DNA of 7,041 nt from Gemmatimonadota bacterium (lineage in GTDB: Bacteria; Gemmatimonadota; Gemmatimonadetes; Longimicrobiales; Gaopeijiaceae). The stretch covers positions 1 through 7,041 of the forward strand of contig JAPOOQ010000659.1 of the NCBI GenBank assembly GCA_026713345.1, given 5' to 3'. The notes beneath the pieces were generated by a model. It was given only the letters and a program-made list of their open reading frames with translations, was not told the origin of the DNA and did not search any database. Shown here one piece after another: positions 1 to 5,532 of this stretch (position 1 is its first letter; the number at the start of each line of letters is the position of its first letter). Position numbers and translations under genes: made by a program.

Positions 1-8
1 CAGGCGGA

Positions 9-233
9 CTAAACGCCCGTCCGCTCTGTCCAGATCAGCACCCCGATCCCGAGGAAGTACACGACCAGCAGGTACGCAAATAGAAAGGGCATGCCGAGGA
101 TCCAGGGCTCGACCCGGTTCATGAGGCCGTGCACGATCGGGGGCTGGGCGAGGAGCATGGCGGCGAGGAAGGCGATCGTAGCGATCCTGCCGCGGCGGGT
201 GCGGGGCAGGTAGTGGGAGCGTCGGGGCGTCAT
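9..233 (-). CDS. Small two-helix membrane protein, DUF3311-like
   Basis: A 74-residue protein with a basic N-terminus (residues 1-16, rich in Arg) followed by two hydrophobic stretches, about residues 17-37 and 48-68, which are probable transmembrane helices. Between them is NRVEPWILGMPFLF, resembling the conserved core of the DUF3311 family (NRVEP followed by a G-(L/M)-PF step). Members of that family are short inner-membrane proteins often encoded beside a sodium:solute symporter. Any such partner would lie beyond the left edge, just downstream on this strand. The ATG at 233 is chosen because AGAG lies about six bases upstream and the protein then has normal length. The in-frame ATG at 275 and GTG at 293 lack a ribosome binding site and would only add a Pro/Arg-rich tail. 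The stop is TAG at 11-9. Function is unknown. The gene is divergent from the his operon and shows no link to it. Confidence 0.75.
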   Translation of the reverse strand: MTPRRSHYLPRTRRGRIATIAFLAAMLLAQPPIVHGLMNRVEPWILGMPFLFAYLLVVYFLGIGVLIWTERTGV

Positions 234-349
234 GGGCGACTCTTTGGAGAGGGGCGTTCTCGGGGGTGGCTGCATGGGGGAAGGTCGGCGCACGCCGAAT
301 GTGGTCCCACGTTAGCGTGCGGCGCCGGGGGGCACAAATCGTGCGGTTC

Positions 350-378
350 TTGACACCGCCCGCTTCGATGGCGACAAT
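350..378 (+). promoter_or_regulatory. Promoter of the his operon (sigma-70 type)
   Basis: A perfect -35 box TTGACA (350-355) is followed after exactly 17 bases by GACAAT (373-378), matching TATAAT at four of six positions including the key A at position 2 and T at position 6. It lies directly upstream of the leader peptide and attenuator and in the right orientation for hisG. Transcription should start around 381-386, only a few bases before the leader ATG at 388. The rest of the intergenic stretch from 234 to 349 shows no gene or other clear element. Assignment is from sequence match alone. Confidence 0.65.
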
Positions 379-387
379 TCAAGCCTT

Positions 388-453
388 ATGAGCATCTTCA
401 TCCGCACCGTAGCGCTTCATCATCACGGCCTTCCGAGAGAGGCGGCCGCGTAA
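388..453 (+). CDS. hisL: His operon leader peptide with three consecutive His codons
   Basis: A 21-codon ORF, ATG at 388 to TAA at 451-453, beginning MSIFIRTVALHHHG. The run CAT CAT CAC at 418-426 encodes three histidines in a row. It sits between a good promoter and an intrinsic terminator, upstream of hisG. This is the classic arrangement of a ribosome-mediated attenuator, where scarce charged His-tRNA stalls the ribosome at the His codons. No Shine-Dalgarno lies before the ATG, and the predicted transcript start is only about 3-7 bases upstream, so translation may be leaderless or nearly so. Three His codons is fewer than the seven in the enterobacterial leader. The peptide itself probably has no other role. 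The symbol is by analogy of position and design, not homology. Confidence 0.72.
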   Translation: MSIFIRTVALHHHGLPREAAA

Positions 454-508
454 TGGTGTAACGTCTGCGAGAGCGAACGGAACCTGAAGCGCCGGCTTCC
501 TCGGAGGG
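429..508 (+). promoter_or_regulatory. Antiterminator fold of the his attenuator
   Basis: Pairing by hand, 429-437 matches 500-508 over nine consecutive pairs (one G-U). After a single mismatch 439-441 pairs with 496-498, and after another 443-446 pairs with 491-494. The 3' arm overlaps the 5' half and loop of the terminator hairpin, so the two structures exclude each other. The 5' arm starts three bases after the last His codon and lies inside the leader ORF. A ribosome stalled at the His codons would leave most of the arm free. One that reaches the stop codon at 451-453 would cover it and let the terminator form. This two-state reading is inference from base pairing. A weaker local hairpin, 426-430 with 444-448, could also compete. 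Confidence 0.6.
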
Positions 509-524
509 GGCCGGCGCTTTTTTT
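487..524 (+). terminator. Intrinsic terminator (attenuator) before hisG
   Basis: A ten-base perfect stem, AAGCGCCGGC at 487-496 with GCCGGCGCTT at 510-519, can be extended inward with two G-U pairs and three more pairs to a triloop at 502-504. A run of seven T follows (518-524). It is a textbook Rho-independent terminator on the + strand. It stands before the first structural gene, not after an operon, so it acts as an attenuator controlled by the leader peptide. The T run ends immediately before a GTG at 525, which argues against using that GTG as the hisG start. Confidence 0.88.
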
Positions 525-572
525 GTGGCGCCGGGCCGACGAGGCGAAGGCCGGGGGAAGGACCACAGAGCA

Positions 573-1523
573 ATGGACGGGAAGCTGAATGAAGGTGCGA
601 CCGCGGTGTACGCGGGCGCGCCGGACACGGGTGCGGGAATGCCGGACAGGCGCCGGGGCACACCGGGCACGATCCGTATCGGTCTGCCCAAGGGGCACAT
701 GCAGGAAGGGGTGCTGGCGCTCCTCGGCGATGCGGGCATCGACGTGCGCGTGGGTGGGCGCAACTATCGTCCTGCGCTGTCGTGGCCGGGCTTCGAGGCG
801 AAGCTCCTGAAGCCGCAGAACGTGGTGAAGATGCTGGCCGCGGGGTCGCGCGATCTGGGCTTCGCCGGGGCGGACTGGGTGGCCGAACTCGGGGCCGACC
901 TCGTGGAGCTGCTCGACGCGGGACTGGACCCGGTAAGGGTTGTGGCGGCCGCTCCGCCGACGCTTCTGGACGGCGGCTCCCTTCCGGCGGGCCGCCGGCT
1001 GGTCGTCGCGACGGAATACGTGCGCCTGGCGGAGCAGTGGGCGCTTGGCCAGCCCTTCGAGGCGGTCCTGGTGCGGTCCTACGGCGCCACCGAGGTCTTC
1101 CCCCCCGAGGACGCCGACCTGATCGTGGACAACACGGCTACCGGGGCCACGCTGAGCGGCAACGGCCTCGTGATCATCGACACCCTCATGCGGTCCTCCA
1201 CCCGCCTCTATGCCAGCCCGGCCGCACTGGACGACCCCGCCCGGCGCGGCCCGATCGAGGACCTGATCCTCCTCCTCGACTCGGTGCTGGCGGCGCGGCG
1301 GCGCGTCATGCTGGAACTCAACGTCGCCGAGCGCGACTTCGAGCGCGTGGTCTCGATCCTTCCGTGCATGCGCGAGCCCACCGTCTCCCGCCTCCACGGC
1401 GAGGACGCCTACGCCGTGCGGGCAGCCGTCCCCAGGGCGGAACTCCCCGCGCTTCTCCTGAAGGTGAAGGCGCGCGGCGGGACCGACCTCGTGGTTTCCG
1501 AGCCCCAGCAGATCGTCCCATGA
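573..1523 (+). CDS. hisG: ATP phosphoribosyltransferase, long form
   Basis: Catalyses the first and committed step of histidine synthesis, joining ATP and PRPP to give phosphoribosyl-ATP, in the cytoplasm. The 316-residue product has IRIGLPKGHMQEG near residue 34 (family N-terminal motif) and the PRPP-binding signature around residues 182-197 (ADLIVDNTATGATL). A C-terminal region of about 75 residues (242-316) fits the HisG_C regulatory domain of the long form. That form binds histidine for feedback inhibition and needs no HisZ, and none is seen here. The ATG at 573 has AAGGA at 558-562, ten bases upstream. It gives a roughly 30-residue poorly conserved N-terminal extension, so the ATG at 639 (294 residues, closer to usual length) is an alternative. 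The in-frame GTG at 525 abuts the terminator and is unlikely. First structural gene of the operon, controlled by the upstream attenuator. Its TGA overlaps the next ATG by four bases. Confidence 0.93.
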   Translation: MDGKLNEGATAVYAGAPDTGAGMPDRRRGTPGTIRIGLPKGHMQEGVLALLGDAGIDVRVGGRNYRPALSWPGFEAKLLKPQNVVKMLAAGSRDLGFAGADWVAELGADLVELLDAGLDPVRVVAAAPPTLLDGGSLPAGRRLVVATEYVRLAEQWALGQPFEAVLVRSYGATEVFPPEDADLIVDNTATGATLSGNGLVIIDTLMRSSTRLYASPAALDDPARRGPIEDLILLLDSVLAARRRVMLELNVAERDFERVVSILPCMREPTVSRLHGEDAYAVRAAVPRAELPALLLKVKARGGTDLVVSEPQQIVP

Positions 1524-3253
1524 CGCCTTTTGGCCCCCCCGACGAGAGTAGCAACGCCATGACCGAGATCATCGATCTGAGCATGAACGAGGGCGAGGCG
1601 CCGCCGCGCCAGTGCCTCAGGGTGCTGGAGCGGATCGGCCCCACGATCCTGCGCAAGTACGCGGACCCGGCCCCGCTTGAGGAGGCGTACGCCGCCTACC
1701 TCGGGATCGCACCCGCCAACGTCCTCGCCACGACCGGCGGCGACGACGCGATCGACCGCGTCATGCGCGCCTTTCTGGCCCCCGGTCAGGAGATGGTTTT
1801 CCCGACCCCCACCTTCGAGATGGTCCCCCGCTGCGCGCAGATGGCCCGCGGCGACATCGTTCCGGTGGAATACGAGTGGGGGAAGCTGCCGCACGACGAG
1901 ATCCTCGCTGCGGTGAACGGCCGCACGGGTCTGGTGGCGGTCCTCACTCCCGACAATCCCACCGGCAGGGCCTTCTCCACCCGGTCCCTGCTGCGGCTCG
2001 CCGGGGCGCTGCCCCCCAAAGTCACCTTGATGGCCGACCTGGCCTACGCGGAGTTCGCCGACGAGGATCCGACCGGCGCCCTCCTCGAGGTTCCCCGTGC
2101 GATCATGATCCGCACGCTGTCGAAGGCGTGGGGACTGGCGGGGCTGCGCGTCGGCTTTGCGGTCGGCGTGAAGGAGCGGATCGACGTGCTGCGCCGGTTC
2201 GGGGGGCCTTACGCGCTGACCGGTCCGTCAATCGCGATCGCGCTCGACCGGCTGCGCAACGGGGTTGGCGAGATGCGCGGCTTCGTGGAGTTCGTGCGCA
2301 CCCGGCGTGAGCGGCTGGCCTCGGTGATCCGCAGGGTCGGCGGCGTGCCCGAACCCTCGCAGACCAACTTCGTCCTCGCGTCCTTTCCGGATGCTCGCTG
2401 GATCGTGCGGGGGATGGCGGCGCAGGGCGTGCTGGTGCGCCACTTCGCGCATCTGCCGGAGTACGCGCGCATCACCGTGCCGCGGGACGACGGGGAGTTC
2501 CGGCGCGTGGCGGGGGCGCTGGAATGTCTGGACCGGCCGGAAGCCGTGCTCTTCGACATGGACGGGGTGCTTGCGGATGTGGGGCGGTCGTACCGGGAGG
2601 CGATCGCGCGGACCTGCGCGTCGTTCGGGGTCAAGGCCGGGCGCGCCGAGATCGGTGCCGCGAAGGCGGCGGGCCACGCGAACGACGATTGGGCCGTGAC
2701 GCACGCGCTCGTGGGTGCGGCAGGGGTGGAGGCGCCCTTCGAGGAGGTAAAGCGGCGCTTCGAGAAGCTCTACCAGGGCGACGAGCGTCAGCCGGGGCTG
2801 CGCCGCCACGAGACCCTGATCCCCGACCGGGCGCTGCTGGAAGACCTGGCCCGCTCGTACCGCCTGGGGATCGTCACGGGCCGGCCGCGCCGCGACGCCG
2901 AGCGCTTTCTGCGCGAGCAGGGGGTGAGGGGGCTGTTCAGCGCCGTGGTCTGCCGCGAGGACGGGCCGCTCAAGCCGAACCCGGAGCCGGTGGAGATCGC
3001 CCTGAAGCTGTTGGAGGCGCGGACCGCGTGGCTGCTGGGGGACACCCCGGACGACGTGCGCGCCGCGGCGGGGGCGAGGGTGGTGCCGGTGGGGGTGGTG
3101 CCGGTGGGGGGTGGGGGCGGCGATCCTGCCGAAGGCGACGACGGGACCGCGGACGACGACGCTCGGGCCGCCATCTGGACGGCGCTGGAAGCAGCCGGAG
3201 CCGCCCGCGTCGTCGAGGCCAACGCCGACTTTGGGGGAATGTTCGATGGATGA
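1520..3253 (+). CDS. hisC: Histidinol-phosphate aminotransferase fused to a HAD phosphatase
   Basis: A 577-residue two-domain protein. Residues about 15-338 are a HisC-type class I/II PLP aminotransferase with DNPTG (145-149), DLAY (173-176), the PLP lysine K202 in RTLSKAWGLAGLRVGF, and a C-terminal Arg in ARITVP (R317). Residues 341-577 form a HAD-superfamily phosphatase: DMDGV with D346 and D348, T453 in VTGRP, K485 in LKPNP, and GDTPDD (508-512). The cap lies between motifs I and II, as in subfamily IA. HisC makes histidinol phosphate, and the next step is its dephosphorylation. The hisB gene here lacks the enterobacterial phosphatase domain, so I infer the HAD half is the histidinol-phosphate phosphatase. 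The ATG at 1520 overlaps the hisG stop. The ATG at 1559 (MTEIIDLSMNEG), with GAGAG ten bases upstream, is an equally plausible start. A 15-bp tandem duplication lies near the C-terminus (3080-3109). The 3' end overlaps hisB by eight bases. Confidence 0.9.
   Translation: MTPFGPPDESSNAMTEIIDLSMNEGEAPPRQCLRVLERIGPTILRKYADPAPLEEAYAAYLGIAPANVLATTGGDDAIDRVMRAFLAPGQEMVFPTPTFEMVPRCAQMARGDIVPVEYEWGKLPHDEILAAVNGRTGLVAVLTPDNPTGRAFSTRSLLRLAGALPPKVTLMADLAYAEFADEDPTGALLEVPRAIMIRTLSKAWGLAGLRVGFAVGVKERIDVLRRFGGPYALTGPSIAIALDRLRNGVGEMRGFVEFVRTRRERLASVIRRVGGVPEPSQTNFVLASFPDARWIVRGMAAQGVLVRHFAHLPEYARITVPRDDGEFRRVAGALECLDRPEAVLFDMDGVLADVGRSYREAIARTCASFGVKAGRAEIGAAKAAGHANDDWAVTHALVGAAGVEAPFEEVKRRFEKLYQGDERQPGLRRHETLIPDRALLEDLARSYRLGIVTGRPRRDAERFLREQGVRGLFSAVVCREDGPLKPNPEPVEIALKLLEARTAWLLGDTPDDVRAAAGARVVPVGVVPVGGGGGDPAEGDDGTADDDARAAIWTALEAAGAARVVEANADFGGMFDG
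3080..3109 (+). repeat. 15-bp perfect tandem duplication inside the HAD domain
   Basis: Two identical adjacent copies of GTGGTGCCGGTGGGG (3080-3094 and 3095-3109) encode VVPVG twice, residues 521-530 of the HisC-HAD protein. They lie just after the fourth HAD motif, followed by a Gly-rich stretch. HAD proteins usually have one such strand here (AGA-x-VVPVGV), so this is likely a recent in-frame duplication by slippage. It preserves the frame and ends in a flexible segment, so it is probably tolerated. Confidence 0.9.
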
Positions 3254-3923
3254 ACGAACGGAGGGCGCGGGAGTGCGCGCGGTGGGAGGGTCCGCGGTGG
3301 AGGGGCGGGGTGCCGGGGGTCGGACCGCGAAGGTGTCCCGCGAGACGGGAGAGACGAGCGTCGAGGTGTCGATCAATCTCGATGGCGGGGCTGCGGCAGC
3401 CAGCGGGGGAGCCCGCATCCGGGTGAAGACCGGGATCGGCTTCTTCGACCACATGCTGCACGCGCTGGCCTTCCACGCCGGGTGGGGACTGGAACTGGTC
3501 TGCGAGGGCGACACTGAGGTCGACGACCACCACACGGTCGAGGACACGGGGCTGGCCCTCGGTGGCGCGGTCGCCCGGGCGCTGGGAGAGGGGAAGGGGG
3601 GCATCGTCCGGTTCGGCCATTCGTTCGCCCCTCTGGACGAGGCGCTGGCGCGCGCCGTGGCGGACGTGTCCGGCCGTCCCTTCTTCGCCGGAGAGATGTC
3701 GCTGAAGCGGGAGCGGGTCGGTGCGCTCTCCTGCGAGATGGTGCCGCACTTCTTCCATTCCTTCGCCCAGGCGGCAGGGCTCACCCTTCATGTGGACGTG
3801 ATTCGGGGCGCCAACGATCATCACCGGATCGAGGCGGCCTTCAAGGCGGTGGCGCTGGCGCTCAGGACGGCGCTTGCCAGGAGCGGATCGGAACGCGTGC
3901 CCTCGACCAAGGGCGTGCTGTGA
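3246..3923 (+). CDS. hisB: Imidazoleglycerol-phosphate dehydratase, monofunctional
   Basis: Converts imidazole glycerol phosphate to imidazole acetol phosphate (step 6) with manganese. The 225-residue product shows the family blocks in order: TGIGFFDHMLHALAFH (H69, H77), DDHHTVEDTG (H95, H96, E99), HFFHSFA (H171), GANDHHRIEAAFKA (H192, H193, E196), and the typical ending VPSTKGVL. These His/Glu residues correspond to the metal ligands of the family. Residues 1-27 are a Gly/Arg-rich extension beyond the usual ~195-residue protein. There is no N-terminal phosphatase domain as in enterobacterial HisB. That activity is probably supplied by the HAD half of the preceding gene. The ATG at 3246 has GGGGGA seven bases upstream and overlaps the previous ORF by eight bases (ATGGATGA). 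The conserved STKG codons near the 3' end contain AAGGG, which serves as the ribosome binding site of hisH. Confidence 0.95.
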   Translation: MDERTEGAGVRAVGGSAVEGRGAGGRTAKVSRETGETSVEVSINLDGGAAAASGGARIRVKTGIGFFDHMLHALAFHAGWGLELVCEGDTEVDDHHTVEDTGLALGGAVARALGEGKGGIVRFGHSFAPLDEALARAVADVSGRPFFAGEMSLKRERVGALSCEMVPHFFHSFAQAAGLTLHVDVIRGANDHHRIEAAFKAVALALRTALARSGSERVPSTKGVL

Positions 3924-4531
3924 GCGCTGCGCCCGCCGTGACGGTCGTGCGCACCAGCACGGCCAACCTCGCCTCCGTGCTGTCCGGCTTCGAGGGGCTC
4001 GGCTGCCGTGTGCGCACAACGGCGAGCCCTGAAGGCGTTGCCGAGGCCGAGCGGCTGGTGCTGCCCGGGGTCGGCGCCTTCGCGGCGGCTCGGCGAGCCA
4101 TTGCCTCGCACGGCCTCGAGGACCCGCTCCGCGACCGCATCGAAGCCGGACGCCCGACGCTTGGGATCTGCCTTGGCATGCAGCTCATGGCCCGGGGGAG
4201 CGAGGAGGCGCCCGGCGTGCCGGGGCTCGGCGTGATCGACGGGATCGTCGAGAGCTACGACAGCGGCGAAGCGGGCTGGCGCGTCCCCCAGATGGGATGG
4301 AACCGGGTCGAGCCGGCGGAGGGGTGCGCCATCGTGCCGGGCGGCCACGCGTACTTCGCGAACTCGTACCGTCTCGCCGACGCCCCCGCGGGCTGGCTGC
4401 CGGTCTGGTGCGAGTACGCCGGCCGGTTCCTTGCCGCGGTGGAGCGGGGCGCCGTGGTGGGCTGCCAGTTCCACCCGGAATTGTCGGGGGCATACGGCAG
4501 GGCGCTGCTGACGCGCTGGCTGGAGGCCTGA
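3920..4531 (+). CDS. hisH: Imidazole glycerol phosphate synthase, glutaminase subunit
   Basis: Class I glutamine amidotransferase that releases ammonia from glutamine and channels it into HisF for step 5. The 203-residue product has the catalytic triad of the family: nucleophile C84 in GICLGMQLM, H185 and E187 in CQFHPELSG. PQMGWN (123-128) is also typical. The segment usually read as YFVHSY is YFANSY here (145-150), a substitution at the His that does not touch the triad. The start is GTG at 3920, overlapping the hisB stop as GTGA, with AAGGG (3909-3913) six bases upstream. Length is normal. Unlike the other junctions, a 227-nt repeat-filled gap separates it from hisF, its obligate partner. 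Confidence 0.95.
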   Translation: MSAAPAVTVVRTSTANLASVLSGFEGLGCRVRTTASPEGVAEAERLVLPGVGAFAAARRAIASHGLEDPLRDRIEAGRPTLGICLGMQLMARGSEEAPGVPGLGVIDGIVESYDSGEAGWRVPQMGWNRVEPAEGCAIVPGGHAYFANSYRLADAPAGWLPVWCEYAGRFLAAVERGAVVGCQFHPELSGAYGRALLTRWLEA

Positions 4532-4534
4532 GCG

Positions 4535-4672
4535 ATGGCGCGGCCGGAAGCGGCCAGGGCAGGGAGTGGCCCGGTGGCAGGGACCAGCCCCGTGGCAGGA
4601 AGCGAATTCGTGGCAAGAACCGGCCTCCTGGCACAACATCAACTGCGTGGTATAAGTATAATTTCATGGTAA
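4535..4672 (+). CDS. Possible small ORF of hexapeptide repeats between hisH and hisF
   Basis: A 45-codon ORF starts at ATG 4535, three bases after the hisH stop, with GGAGG at 4522-4526 eight bases upstream, which is a good ribosome binding site. The product begins MARPEAARAG and ends GISIISW. It runs through the 18-bp repeat array, giving degenerate hexapeptides PVAGTS, PVAGSE, FVARTG and LLAQHQ. It ends at TAA 4670-4672, inside the sequence ATGGTAA that also offers an in-frame ATG (4666) for an extended HisF. No known family is recognised and the composition is low complexity. It could be a real small peptide, a translational bridge that keeps ribosomes moving towards hisF, the relic of an N-terminal HisF extension broken by indels, or chance. 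It lies in the same frame as hisH. Confidence 0.3.
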   Translation: MARPEAARAGSGPVAGTSPVAGSEFVARTGLLAQHQLRGISIISW

Positions 4673-4720
4673 ATAACAAGTCCATGGTAGAAAATGAGTT
4701 TGTGGTAGAAAACGCCCCGG
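4557..4720 (+). repeat. Degenerate 18-bp tandem repeat array, about nine units
   Basis: Units start at 4557, 4575, 4593, 4611, 4629, 4648, 4667, 4685 and 4703. Spacing is 18 bases except for the 4629 and 4648 units, which are 19. Each opens with TGG(C/T)A (the first with GGGCA), often followed by (G/A)GAA. Examples are TGGCAGGAAGCGAATTCG (4593) and TGGTAGAAAACGCCCCGG (4703). A further degenerate copy may begin at 4541. The 5' units are GC-rich with TGGCA, the 3' units AT-rich with TGGTA. From about 4647 to 4712 G+C falls to near 30 percent, in sharp contrast to the surrounding genes. The array fills nearly all of the 227-nt space between hisH and hisF. Function is unknown. It is not a CRISPR array, because there are no spacers. 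Confidence 0.85.
4628..4662 (+). promoter_or_regulatory. Candidate internal promoter upstream of hisF
   Basis: A perfect TATAAT lies at 4657-4662 and an overlapping TATAAG at 4651-4656. The latter is exactly 17 bases downstream of CTGGCA (4628-4633), which matches TTGACA at four positions. Transcripts from here would start near 4663-4670 and serve hisF, hisA-hisIE and hisD independently of the attenuator. The AT-rich character is shared with the repeat units around it, so the boxes may be a by-product of the array. Confidence 0.35.
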
Positions 4721-4743
4721 TGACCGTAGCGGTGCCCGCCGCC

Positions 4744-4750
4744 GGAGGAG
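4744..4750 (+). promoter_or_regulatory. Strong ribosome binding site setting the hisF start at TTG
   Basis: GGAGGAG is the best Shine-Dalgarno match in the hisH-hisF gap. It is eight bases upstream of TTG 4759 and directly abuts GTG 4750, which is too close to be used. It therefore favours the TTG, which also gives HisF its normal length. Confidence 0.7.
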
Positions 4751-4758
4751 TGGCCGCG

Positions 4759-5532
4759 TTGCCGGTCCGCATCATTCCCTGTCTCGATGTCCGGGATGGA
4801 CGTGTGGTCAAGGGCGTCAGGTTTCGGGGACTGGCCGATCAGGGGGATCCGGCGGCGCTCGCACGCGCGTACGAGGAACAGGGCGCGGACGAGGTGGTGG
4901 TGCTGGACGTGACTGCCACCACCGAAGCGCGGGGGACGCGGCTCGACACCGTGCGCGCGGTTCGGGCGCGGCTGTCGGTGCCGCTCACCGTGGGGGGCGG
5001 GATCGGCGGGGTCGAAGACGCGGCGGCGCTGCTCGAGGCCGGCGCGGACAAGGTGGCGGTCAACACGGCCGCGCTGCGTCGGCCCGGGTTGCTTGAGGAG
5101 CTGGCGGCGCGCTTCGGGTCGCAGTGCGTGGTGGTCTCGATCGACGCGCTGGGACACCGCCGCGGGGCCTACGAGGTCGTGGTGCGGTCGGGCACCGAGC
5201 GGCTCGCGATCGACGCGGTCGGATGGGCGCGCCGCGCGGTGGAGCTGGGCGCGGGCGAGATCCTGCTCACCAGCATCGACCGTGACGGCACGCGCAGCGG
5301 CTACGAGCTGCCCCTGCTGCGCGCAGTGCGCTCGGCCGTGCGGGTGCCCATCGTAGCTTCGGGAGGAGCCGACTCGCCCGGGCACATGGCCGAAGCCGTG
5401 AGGGCGGGGGCCGACGCCGTGCTGGCCGCGTCCATCTTCCACCAGCGGAACTGGACCGTCGAGCGGGTGAAGCAGGCCCTGGCGCGGCTCGGCGTGCGGG
5501 TGCGCCCGGCCTACGAGGAGGATGCCCCGTGA
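4759..5532 (+). CDS. hisF: Imidazole glycerol phosphate synthase, cyclase subunit
   Basis: TIM-barrel cyclase that uses ammonia from HisH to turn PRFAR into imidazole glycerol phosphate and AICAR (step 5). Starting at TTG 4759 it has 257 residues, the usual family length. The two catalytic aspartates fall at D10 (IIPCLDV) and D129 (VVSIDA), almost the same numbers as in the well-studied Thermotoga enzyme. Phosphate-binding loops are visible at TVGGGIGG (77-84) and in TSIDRDGTRSGY (171-182). The TTG has GGAGGAG eight bases upstream. In-frame ATGs at 4666 and 4684 and GTGs at 4702, 4720, 4732 and 4750 would add up to 31 residues, mostly translated repeat, with no better ribosome site. The AT-rich leader and rare start codon suggest its expression is set separately from the tightly coupled neighbours. 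Its 3' end overlaps the next gene as GTGA. Confidence 0.93.
   Translation: MPVRIIPCLDVRDGRVVKGVRFRGLADQGDPAALARAYEEQGADEVVVLDVTATTEARGTRLDTVRAVRARLSVPLTVGGGIGGVEDAAALLEAGADKVAVNTAALRRPGLLEELAARFGSQCVVVSIDALGHRRGAYEVVVRSGTERLAIDAVGWARRAVELGAGEILLTSIDRDGTRSGYELPLLRAVRSAVRVPIVASGGADSPGHMAEAVRAGADAVLAASIFHQRNWTVERVKQALARLGVRVRPAYEEDAP

Noticed and set aside
368..391. Seven-codon ORF (ATG 368 to TGA 391) overlapping the leader peptide ATG
   Set aside because: It starts upstream of the predicted transcript start, within the promoter spacer, and has no ribosome binding site.
442..449. GCGGCCGC palindrome as an operator
   Set aside because: It is a short GC palindrome expected by chance in such DNA and lies within the leader ORF, where it is better explained as part of the antiterminator arm.
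525..572. Upstream GTG start for hisG at 525
   Set aside because: It directly follows the terminator T run, has no ribosome binding site, and adds a non-conserved Arg-rich tail. ATG 573 has AAGGA upstream.
423..1397. Long minus-strand open frame opposite hisG
   Set aside because: Its His/Arg/Gly-rich composition is typical of an antisense shadow, and it crosses the attenuator region without any family motif.
2228..3784. Long minus-strand open frame of about 518 codons opposite hisC-HAD and hisB
   Set aside because: It has low-complexity Pro/Arg/Ser composition, no recognisable domain, and lies opposite well-supported genes. It is a mirror frame of GC-rich coding DNA.
4629..4646. TGGCAC plus a downstream GC resembling a sigma-54 promoter
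   Set aside because: The GG to GC distance is 15 bases, not the required 12, and TGGCA is simply the head of the repeat unit.
4557..4720. CRISPR array
   Set aside because: Units are 18 bp, degenerate and contiguous, with no unique spacers and no cas genes nearby.
4297..4758. Long open frame ahead of HisF overlapping the end of hisH
   Set aside because: It is a GC-rich shadow frame within hisH continued through the repeats. HisF homology begins only at about 4762.
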